64,000 nucleotides of DNA. Origin: Cliona cf. orientalis (Eukaryota > Porifera > Demospongiae > Clionaida > Clionaidae). Below, piece by piece: positions 40,501-52,500 of the stretch (its first letter is position 1; each line of letters begins with the position of its first letter). The notes under the pieces were generated by a model. The model saw only the letters and a list, made by a program, of their open reading frames with translations, ran no database searches and was not told the DNA's origin. Location of the stretch: the NCBI GenBank assembly GCA_963930775.1, contig OZ005695.1:2728001-2792000 (forward strand), read 5' to 3'. A program made the translations under genes and the position numbers.

Positions 40501-43500
40501 AGGCCATATAAAATAACTTACTTGATTCTCATCCCTGCCTGTCCCAATTTTTACAGGCCGCCTCAGTCTATGAAATTTATTACTATCGCGCATGCGCAGT
40601 AGCGATCCTTTACCAAATATCTCGAAAATATGCTCCAGATACTGCTCTTTCTAGTGTAATAAAAATAAAATGCCTCCTCCCGCCCCTATTTTTTGGAAAA
40701 AGGTGGATGAGAATCAAGTAAGTTATTTTATATGGGCTTGTATGAAATCCTTCACCACTTGCCATGAGGCAGGGGCAATGTAAGTACTATTCTGAATCTC
40801 ATTTGGTGGGCCAGGGGTGCATCCAAATGGAAGCTACATAGCACCACTCTAAGCAATTGCAACTTCTATTGTCTAAAAGCTATTTTCCAATGGTGGCTAA
40901 GATTCTAATAATTTGCAGACCATACCAAGCCATCAACTTTTAAAGGATTATCATATTTAAGCATAAACCAGAAACCTTTTTTGGAAAGAGGTAGTTATGG
41001 ACAATGTAAGTATTGCGCATTCATATTCTATTTCACACAATTTTTAGATGGATCTTCAAATCTAAAAGCAGGATGCAAGAAGAATGCCTTCTATGATGTG
41101 TTGGATGCCATTTACGTGTCATGTATTCATAATACTTTTCAAGTACAGTGGAATCTGTCTAAAGCGGTCACCATTGGGCCAAATATCTGTGGCTGCATTA
41201 GAGAGGTGGCTGCAATATGCAAAACATAGGGGGTGTGGCTTGTAGGAGAAGGGAGGCCTAAATGGTTGCAAACGCAACTGTGGGCTGCAATAGAGCAGTG
41301 TAGGGTGCTGTAAAGTGCTGGGAATGCCTGCAAGCGCGATTAGCAGGTGGTCTAACAAACCCACAAGTTGTACCTGGCAGCCAAGTGGGGTTTCCCTACT
41401 ATCAACAATAAACTTACTGGCCTCTAAGATTGACTAAGTTTTCACGCTCTAGCGCCTTCTTTCAGCTCTGCGTTAGCGCTCGTGGCGCCACTGACTCCTG
41501 TCACATGACTTCACCATGGCAACATGCACATTATGAGCATGCGCATTATGTGATAAGATGGCGAATCCAACACACCCACTCTCAAAATGCGCTGTACTCA
41601 ACTCACAATTAAATCGCTGTCATGATACCACAAACTAGTGTGCCACAGACGTGTGCGCTACAAAATGGAGTGGATTTATACTCGAACCAGGGTGAGCGGC
41701 CCAGGGAGTCTTGAGTTAGCCCTGGTAATGAAAAAGAAAGAATGAGAAAAAACATTTTCTTCATAATTTTAAAACCAGCTAGTTCAGGCATACCTAATTG
41801 TTTCCATGGATGTTTCAGGGCTTGATAGATAGATATTCTGGCGTAGATCATGAATATGTAAGTGAAAAATCTTAAAAAAATTCTGCTCTGAGTTATTAAC
41901 CTTTTTGTTTTGTATTACATATATGGAATATCCGGGCCATCCCTACTTATAGAGTCTACTGACTCTATGATATAGCTTCATTGCAGGATGCCCTTACATA
42001 TGGATACTAAATACTCTTCTGGAATGATATGGACTTAGATTTCCCACATGGCGGACACATACATCACAAATAAATCTCAGACACTGATTGATGAATTGAA
42101 TTGTAGACTGTGTGCCACTATAATACTATTAAGCACATTCACTATTATTATACTAGAGCTCCATCGAGAGTACATACCCTGCGCACATTGCATGAAGATC
42201 ATACTATAGCACCAACCTGATTGTGATTTTTTATCAAATACATCTATCCTTTCCACCTCTGAATCAGAAGAATCACCATTTGAGGTTACACTTTTTTGAT
42301 CCAGTCCTTCCTCTTCATTCTCTAAATCATGCATGCTTTCGAATTCATCACACCAATCTTGGATATCATACAAATTAGAAGTAGGTGGTAATTGTTCAAA
42401 CGCCTTCAATACCAACAGCTTTGAGTAGTACTTATACTCCACCAGATCAGTCAAAATTTTCTTTTGGCTATCAGTCAAATCACTTTCACTCAGGTGGGGT
42501 TTCTCACTTGGTGTCATGGAAGGCACTTCCATTGCTGTTGGTAGTGCTGTGCAAAGGTCTACATTTTTTATTGGAGCATCACCAGGATCCTCTGTGTTTG
42601 CAAAATCAGCAGGCTCTAGTACTTCATTAGGAGTAAGCAATCGGAGATCCAATAACTCTTTTTTAAGACTACTGATGATATTTTGCACCTTAATTGATGT
42701 CACTTTAGGTGAAATGCTTTCAAGGAGGGCCAAGATTTGTGGATCAACCACTTTAGTAGGGTTCTGGTGCACAAGACCAAGTTCCTTCCTAAGCCTCAAG
42801 AGTTGCAGTGTGGTATAGTAATTTAGCTCATAGTGACGGCTTCGTGATTTCTTCACCTCCTTCCTCCACAAGTAGAGATCCTTCTCCATTTTCTTAGCAT
42901 AAATCTCAAGTTCTTTCACTCTCTGCTCTGCACTTTCTTTCTGAATCATGAATACTTCCTCCTCCTCCAGCTCCCCAGAGTACGCAACTATGTATGTTGC
43001 ACAATCAAATGATACTTTCCAACCTGAATATGTAACATTTCCAGCTTTTTGTAGTTCCAGTAAAACTTCAGCAATTCTAATCACATGTTGGAGGATCTAA
43101 AGAGAATTAAAGGCATTGTATCATGCTATAAACGTGCTAATTGAAGCTGCATACGCCCACACGTACAATTATGAACACTGAAGTGGCAGATGGCTTGTAA
43201 CCTTCCCACCGAGGCTTTCTCTGCATGCAGGGCATTCAACTTTCTGTGCATCGTGTGTATAGGTAATGCAGGCTCTTGATCCTTTTAAAATTACTTATCT
43301 GAGTATTCTTACTTGTTATAGCTATCTATAACTGCAGGTTGCCATCATCTGAATGCAACCATCTTTACACTATATGCCTTCATTCGCCACTTACTTTCAC
43401 AGACTATTATCACATTATCAGGTTTGCCCATACTTTCTGTACCAAATTTAATTGAATTTTTGCACTACTGAGCTCATTAAGAAGCAATTATGCCTGATAT

Positions 43501-46500
43501 GCAATACCTTGAAGACCTAGAAGTAATAATGGTACCTATAAATATAATTATGAGCATGAGCACACACATTTGAATAATGATCCACTTCCATCCTGATTGG
43601 AGCTTTGCTACTCGTAATGAGGACCAGTTTACTCTCCAGGTCGCGGAGCTCATCAAGATTGTAGAAGGTTATGGTAAGAGGCTTATCTCCTGGGTTCAAC
43701 TTGACAAAAATAATGTCACGAATGTTTTGTGACAATCTGGATTGACTGGCAATACCAACTTGGTAGACACCATATCTCAGTATATTCCTCATTTGTCCAT
43801 AAGATGTGACCTCCACTGATCCCTGTGTATCTTTTAACGACTTGTACCAGCCAATATCTTTATTGCAGTCCTCCTGTTGAAACATAATGTATAACATATA
43901 TTGTATTAAATGTTAAATTCCATATAGAAGCCTGCAGAATGCACCAGTAGAGTGACTCCAGCAAAAATAACTTGTGGTATTAATACAGCTGTGTGCATGA
44001 ATGATACAATGTCATGCTTATCTACACTACAGAGCAGCACAGTGCATTCATAACTCATGGTTGACTTTTAAAACTGCAACATATTGTATACTTAGCTTTG
44101 CATCTGAGATATCACTCCACCAAAACATTATAGCTATTAACCCTTGGCGCATATGCAAAAGGTACGGTAGCTAATTGCTCTGTGTGTATTTGTGTTTCTA
44201 TTTAATACCAGGCTAGCTGCTACATAACTGGTTTATATAAGGGGCCGTAGAGACTTCTTAAGGCATTTTCAAGATATTGCATCAACTTTTCATTGAAAAC
44301 ACTTTGTTCAAATGTTATGGCAACATTTGCTAACTACCACTGCCTTCTTTGCTTACTGACAAGCTCTCGGTGGATAAAATTGCTTCATTTCAAGAAGACT
44401 AGTGTTAGTCTAGCAATAGTTATAACTCAACTGACTCATCACTGGTCACAGTATAGGCCATCAACTATGCTTCTTCTACTAGATCTGCTGATCATGCATG
44501 TGGTACTACTGGTGTGCAATCAGTACTAATGTCTTCTTGTGGTCACACTAGATCTAGTTAAGCCAGCAACTATCACTGGTCACAGTAGGCCATCAACTAT
44601 GCTTCTTCTACTAGATCTACTGATCATGCATGTGGTACTACTGGTGTGCAATCAGTACTATTGTATTCTTGTGGTCACACTAGATCTAGTTAAGCCAGCA
44701 ACTATTACTGTTAGCAGGATATGCAAAATTTATCTTTGTATGGTAGTGCTTGATCACTTTACATGTAGGACAACACTCTAATCCTGATCTACTTCAAGTC
44801 GATATATACCATAAAAATTTGGCATAACAAACATATGCTTCTAAAAAGTAGGTGAAACTAATTTCAATCAACTCACAGGTACCACTGCCAAATTTTCAAT
44901 AACTCAGTAAAGGGAATATTATAACTGGCCTGGTGTTGAAAAGACTATGGTACAATATGCAATGAGCAATTACAAGAAGTTTTGGAAGATTCTCCTTCTT
45001 ATCCAGAGCATCCCACACTGATTTACAAGCTTCTTTAAGTTCAGAAAAGCCAGCATCTTCTGGTAAATTGTATATCAGAGATGCAAACCCACCACCAACT
45101 GTTCTCAGGTGAGATAGTCTGTCATGTGACAGGTCTCCCTCTCCACCAGCAGCTGTTGCTAGAGCCACATTTACAAAATTTTGAATTTCGTGAACATCTG
45201 CATTTAAACCAGCATATCCTTGGTAACGAAGAGAAACAGGAATCAACTACAAAGTTTAACCTTTTGTCACTTCCTTTAGCCATTGGACGATGTCCTGACA
45301 TCGGGAAAATGTCTCTAAGCATAGTACTTTACTTGGTTCCTCAGCAATATCTTTCATAAATTTACCAGCATCAATTAGGCTATCATCCACATCCTGTAGA
45401 GTCTGATCCTTCATAGGAGTAGATAACTACATACATACATGCATAATTAAACTTGACAGAGGATGCATGAAGTCAACCTTTACCTGTTGAGATAGTCTCT
45501 CCACTGGTTGAAAATTACCTTTAGACAATCCAAGAGAATTTTTAAGTTTGAGAAAAGTGTCAGCACCTTTCTGATATTGACACAGATTCCAATATTCTCT
45601 AACTCTCTGAGCAGCTTGTTTGATCAGGCACAAGTTCCTGGATTCAATGTCAGAGATTTGAACCATTTTGTCATGTAGCAGCTGTAGTTGCAGGTCCAGA
45701 CAATCACGATAAGGTTGCAAGTTGGTATCAACATCCGAGAGTTTCATACTTTGGTCCACAAGAGATTCAAGAAACTTTCTGCATAGTCCAAGGGAAGGTT
45801 GCCAAACTGAATCATAAATATCATGCAGGGAGAGTTGGGAGTTGTCCGTGGTAGCTTGACTTAATGTTCTTCTCCAAAAACCAAAGAATATTCCACTGTC
45901 ACTAATAATTTGAAACTCTTTAGCGAATTTCGAGAGTGATGCAGCAGAGACAAAGAATTTAAGCTGTATGCAGTCACCTTCATCTCTTATACACATTGCA
46001 CTGATCAATTCTTTATCAATGTCTTTTTCAAGTTCAACCTGTAGTTCTGTAAGTCCTATTATACATACAAACAAAAGTATCATAAATTCGCACATTCAGC
46101 ATTGTGCATGCGCAACATAGTTTTTGATAAACTAATGTACATATCTAGGTAAGTGAAAAATTCAACAAGGAAAAACTAAACAGTTACTGTTCCATAAACT
46201 TCTGAACAAAATTTAATGGTACTTGAAACAACAGAATTACGCAACTATATAAGAGCTCTCCCTAGTCCAGGTTCCTTGGGATATAGTAAGCAATGGCATG
46301 TGTTTGATGGAAGCTACCAATATAAATAATATTACCATTAATGATAAGCCTATGGCAGAGTTCAAACCTGGCCATGCACTTCACTTCTCAATCTCAAGGA
46401 TGATATGACTCAACTGTGACATGCTGCACCAGCATAGCCATGGCTGAGGCCTCCAAAGGACTGTCATTTCCTAAGTTGCATTTCTAAAATTATCATTTCA

Positions 46501-49500
46501 ATCTCTTTATTTTAGCTAGCAGCTAGACTACTGTGTTCAACTATCATGAACTGCATATCTTTGAGCGAGCACTCCAATTAGATAATCATAGCACACCACA
46601 TGGTATTCCAACGCTGGCGTGCAGACTAGGATATCCAAGGTCGACACTACTGATATCTGTTTCTGAATTGATGATTTCTAAATCCTCGCCAAACTAGCTA
46701 TTTCTAAAATTTAATTTCCAATTTCTAAAGTTCTAAATAAGCAGTTTTGAAAGCATGCTATTTCACCTTGATTTCTAGCCTCGTTCCCAGGCCACTCCTA
46801 GTTTGCATGCGACTGGGAGTGGCCTAGGAATGAGGCTTGATACATCCCTGATACACCCCTAGCCATCCCCTCCAATTTGTGAGACTGCCTGTTTGCCCTC
46901 TTAATTTTGTTTACCACCTTTGCATTATGTAAAGAAGGCTTTCCTGTGACCATCAACAATAGTAATGTCTACAGTGCACTTCACAGATAAGGGCGGGGCT
47001 TGTACACACAAAGGCTCACGTTCCTGTGCACATGCACCCTGCGTAACTCCCCAAGTGCTTCGTAGTTTTGAACCTCATGCGAAATACGTGCTACCAGGAG
47101 CATATGAGCCGCCCGAAGGGCGGCGAAGGAGCGTCCGATTGCGTATCAGATACGTTAGGCGAAGTTCATTAGCAATGCTTGACCTTATATGGAGTGGCCA
47201 GCTGCAGGGTATTTCCATTGGTTAAGCTCCATAGTGATAGCACCGCCCGTAGTACACAGTCTACAACCACACTACAGACTAAGTCAATTAGCTAGCACAG
47301 TGTGGCTTGTACAAAAGTAATCTGCTATGCACCGCACCAGCTGCACGTTCCAAATAAGGAAGTGTAGCCTTAAGGACTTCGCCTAACACATACTACAGCC
47401 AACCCTACGGTAGTCGGACGCTCCTTCCCCGCCCTTCGGGCGGCTCATATGCTCCTGGTGCTACACATGCATGCACAAAATTCAAATTTCTTTTAGTTGG
47501 ATAACGAATTTGAAAATTCCAGTATATCTCCTCGATTCTCTTGGGGAGTTACACGAAGCACTAGTGCATGTGCACAGGAACATGAGCCTTTGTGAGTACA
47601 AGCCCTGCCCCTCTCTGTAAAGCGCACTGTAGACGTTACTATCGTGAACTGTCACAGAAGAGGCTTAATCTAATGCAAAGGTGGTAAACCAAATTAAGAG
47701 GGCAAACAGTCTCACAAATCTAGCAAATAATTAGAGGGGCTTGCTAGAGGTGTATCAGGGGCCTCATTCCCAGCCCACTCCCCAGACTAGGAGTGGCCTG
47801 GGAACAAGGCTAGAAATCAAGGCGACTTATAACATGCTTTCAAAACTAGAAATTGGAATCAAACTTTAGAAATAGCTAGTGCAGTGAGGATTTAGAAATC
47901 GTCAATTCTGAAATAGATATTGAGAACACCGTAGTGTTGACCTTGGACACCCTAGTCTGTGTACCAGCATTGGAGTACGACGCGGTGTGCTATATTATGA
48001 TTATCTAGTTTGAGTGCTTGTTCAAAGACACACAGTTCACAACTGTTACAGTTGAATGCAGTAGTCTAGCTGCTAGCTAAAAACAACGGTTTAAGATTAA
48101 TTTTTGAAATGACAATTTTAGAAAAGGAATTAGATGGTCCTTCTTGGCCACCGAAGGTCCTCGGTTCAAATCCTGGCTTGGTCCTGAATTTTCCCTTCCC
48201 TTTTCAATTACCTGTTTATAGTATAACCAAGCCACACCTGTCAAGGCCTCATTAAAAACTAGATGGGGGTGGGCAGTAGTGAAGTATGTAGCTAGCTATA
48301 GGACTTCAGGAGCACATGAAGAAGGGTGAGTGCTGTTTTTGTCCTCTTCTCTAAACATAATCCTACCTTTATAGCTCCTAGGTGCATGACTTACCTCGCA
48401 CTTTGCAACAACATATCTGATGGAATAAGTGGCCAATAACTTGTTTATATTTCTTCACATCCGCATACTCCTCAAGTCTCTTCTTAACAGCTGTGTGTAC
48501 TGATGAGTACGAATATGTTCCATCTTTGCCACTTGATATGGCTGAACAGAGTCTGCGCATTTGCACCGGATGTTGGCTAACTTTCTGCAAATCTTCAATA
48601 TTGATTTCACCACTCTGCAGTTTATCGCACATTCCCTCCAAGCAGCTTTGTGCACATACGCCAGCAATATAATACTCCTTCGGTATTCCTTGTTTGAGGA
48701 CAGGCTTGCTCACTGAAAATAAATTTATGATATTATATTGGACTGTTAAATAAATCTGGGCCCTCCTATAGCAATTTTCAACCAGGGATTGTAACTTGTA
48801 TAATATTATGTAACGGAATATTTGCTTTGGCAAAGAAAAACATTAAAGTTTGTGCTCAAGGAAGAAGCTATTATATCATCAAGTAGTGCATGTAATTTAC
48901 CAAATATGGTGATGAAAATTGGCCACATGTGCCAGCTAAGAAGATCATCAAATGAGATACTCCTAGTATCATTAACATTTTGGTATTGGTTTTCAAGAAT
49001 GCGGCCAAGCAACTTTCCGACCCTTTCTGATTCATGTGTAGCCAATTCTTCAAATTCATTTTGAGAATACTGTGGCTATATTATATACATATCACAGAAA
49101 AAAGTTTGTAATTCAATATATACATATTATAAAATCAAATGCAAGTCACCTTATGACACAAGTTATCAATAGCGCGATAGCCTGCATTCATTACTATGTC
49201 AGCTAGAGCTGGACTGATATCATTGATTTTCTCCATCATACAAACAAGATCAAGGCTCAATTTTGGAGATTCCTATATATAAACAAACACATTTCATATG
49301 CAGGGACAGTACTATACTACAATCTTGTTAAAGAGGTTATAATTATACATCAGGCTCAGGCAGGTCAGAGGAAATGGGGTGGGTTGACAGTTAACTTATT
49401 ATTAGTGTAAGCCGCCACTTACCGTGTACGTAATACTATCACCTGATTTTCAAGCATATATAACCCAAATTACTATATATATATTTAGTAATTACAATGT

Positions 49501-52500
49501 ATTCAAGTTTATGGATACTGCTGAATACGGACATAACATTCTCACGCCATTGAACACAAAGGAAGATAAAGAAAAGGATGATATTACTACCTAGAAAGCA
49601 TGGCAATGTAGCTCTGTGGTAAGTTCAATTGAAACCAGATGAGTCAAAAGCAGTGCTCGGTGTTTAGAAACAGCTAATGACAGCTTTACTGTGCCCTATA
49701 TAGCACGAGCTAGTTATTTTAAGCCATTAGTCACTCCTATAAGATCGTCACTCTTAAATTGTCATTCCTAAGCCTGAGGTGGAGGCTGGTGCATATAATA
49801 CATTCCAATCCTTCAAGTTTATACTATACAGTTGAAACAACTCTAGTGTCGATTTTATGTAATATAATATTCGTGGCTGCCTTTCAAAGAGAGAACAACT
49901 TGATAGGATATTAAGCCTACTGTGTGGGTGGATCAAAGTGCCGCGCACTTCCGCTATACGCCGTAAAGCTGACCAAGGCGAGGACAATACTCATATCACC
50001 CAGGATGTGGTTAGGGCAATACGAGTATTGCCCGGCCGCTCTTGCGCCATGAGCTTTGACATAGAAGCCATGTCCAAAGCAATATCTATGTATGTACGAA
50101 CACATTAGATGAGTGATATGGATGTTTTTGACTGTCTTGACTACTGATTTAATCGCTAGTTTTGTAAGAGGACTCACACTGCAGCTAGCTACTGCCGCCA
50201 CGAAAACGCGTGTACACGCCATACGTAGCGATTGTAGCTTTTTTTTTTTTTTTTTTTTTCAAGGGGACCACACACTAAGTAGAAAAAAATGGTCCAAAAA
50301 CCACCACACAGTCGAGCTGGATGCATAGTAGGGCCATACAATGCAAGCAGGCATCCAAATAGCAATGTATACACTGTTTGGTAAAGGGTCGTCAACGTAC
50401 CCCGCGCGCCCGTAATTTTTTTTATGGGCAAACATTGCAAGTGCATGGCTTCCTATACAAACATATGGGAACACTCTAGGGGGTGTATCTTTAATTTAAA
50501 GGCGTGAATCAAAAATCCAAAAAGATTAAACTTCTTGTTTCGATCCATTCTGCGTGCCCATATCAAAATTATGGTCTGAAATGCTTCCTAGAGCTCTAAT
50601 CTTTTTTCGGTTCTTAGATCTTTCCAAGCTAAACCACAACCTAAGATAAAAGAATTTTATCAAGCAGTAATTAGTTAACGGTATGTCACCATATCCTATC
50701 ATACATGTCTGCATAGGTCAGGTATGTGGTAAGGCAGAAAATCTCAAGTTGCAAACATTGATTACTATAATGTCATAATACTAATGCGTAACATATCTGA
50801 GAGTGACTTGGGGCTTGTATACGTAATCATCCCCTAGTCTAGATCCAACGTAAGGAACATTGCCCATGGAATGTTGTTGGTGTATGTAGACTGCCTTCCT
50901 AGCATCACTGGCAGTGAAAAAAAAGATGGAAAAAAATTGGCCCCGGGTGGGATTCGAACCAGTGCACGCATTTGACACTGGTTGGCAGACACTGAGCTTG
51001 ACCATTGCACCATCTGGACAGTAGTCATTTCCTTCATACTTTAGTGGTCAGAAACTACTACGACTCGTATTTCAAAATTGAAAGTAAAAATCAAAAATCT
51101 GAGACGATTCAATTATTATTTTTGATCCACTCTACATGCTGATATAAAAATTATTGCACAATACCTTTTCCTGTGCTTCGAATGAATTATTTACATTACA
51201 TTACATTACATTACATTAATTACATTACATTACACGCTCACATATTCTTTTATCTTAGGTTGTAATTTCGGTTCTTACTTTTTTTCTACCGTTTAGTGTG
51301 TAATTAGTGTGTAACAAGGAGACCAGAACACTAAGCAGAAAAAAAATTGTCCAAAACCACCACATAGTTGAGCTGGATGCTTAGTAGAGCCATACAATGC
51401 AAGCAGGCACCCTATACTCCAATTTTGACCAAAGTAGGTAAAGGTCGTCACGTTTGTGTGCGCGCGCCTAACGGGGAATCCCCGTTTTTCACATAGCGTG
51501 TGGGCGGAAAACATTGCAAACGCATGGCTTCCCTATACAAACATATGGGAAAACTTCAAAGGGCCGTAACTTCAATTCAAAGGCGTGAATCAAAATTCTT
51601 TCAGGTCAAATCTCTAGTTTTGACCCATTCTGCGTGCCCATGTAAAAATTATGTCCCCAAGTACTCCCAAACCCCCCATGAATTAGTTTAATTATTTAAA
51701 TTCTTTTTTTTTCTACTTAGTGTTTAATTAATTTGCGTATAATACTTTATGCAAACTTAGCATAGGATACACAATAGTTTAAAACTAACTGTTACGACAG
51801 TTTGGATGGTATGACCAAGAGCCTTCTGGGAAAAAGCAGAGGTTGTGGACCAGTTTGAATAGGATGCCTAGCTTCAGCTCAAGTCTCCTATCTTCAAGAG
51901 GTTGGACATCAACCAGTCTGAGCAATTCCTCATAGCTACTGTCCCACTTGGAAGTAGCCAGCTTGCAGGCAAACTTCTGCACCTTTGTCCTTGGCCAGAT
52001 GAGGGTCCCACACTTGACAGGCATACTCGAGATGTGGTCACACATGAGAAAGATACAATTGCTTTAAGGATTCACGAGATGCTAGTCCGTAGAACCGCCT
52101 GTATAGTAGACCCAAAACACGTCTTGCTCTAGCACAAACAGATTCAACTTGAAGAGACCAGGAGAGGTTATCGGTAAGTAGCACACCCAAGTACTTATAG
52201 CTATCAACTTGATCAAGGGAACTCCCAAACAGCTGTAGTAGAGCATCAGGAAGTGTGGGGGATCTTTTGCGTGAAATAACCATGAATTTGCACTTCGACG
52301 TATTAAAACTCAAATAGTTTTCAGTCGACCATTGTTCAATACGACTTATGACCTCCTGCAATGATGCATAATCGGCTTCACAGGCAATAGTGTGGTATAG
52401 TAGAACATCATCTGCAAAAAGATTTAGATGGGATAGTGTGTTGGAAACAACAGCAGGGAGATCGTTGATATAAAGAAGAAATAGCAATGGCCCTAGAACA

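Larger units (their letters stand above)
50272..51299. mobile_element. Inverted-repeat element interrupted by a SINE-like insertion
   Basis: The ends are ACACTAAGTAGAAAAAAA and the inverse TTTTTCTACCGTTTAGTGT. Its first about 390 bases closely match the whole neighbouring element 51328-51723. A foreign block with ends AACCTAAGATAAAAGAA and TTCTTTTATCTTAGGTT (about 50638-51261) interrupts it and holds a tRNA-like sequence and a TTACA microsatellite. Confidence 0.6.

Noticed and set aside
44293-44781. Two similar + strand open frames
   Set aside because: They arise from a tandem DNA duplication in an intron; no recognisable domain.
46965-47225. Arginine-rich + strand open frame
   Set aside because: It lies in one arm of the long inverted repeat; the matching arm does not keep a frame.
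48165-48190. B-box-like GGTTCAAATCC suggesting a tRNA gene
   Set aside because: No A box at the right distance and no cloverleaf stems; at most a SINE trace.
50937-51020. Functional tRNA gene
   Set aside because: A and B boxes are present, but T-stem and acceptor pairing fail, and it sits inside a repeat.
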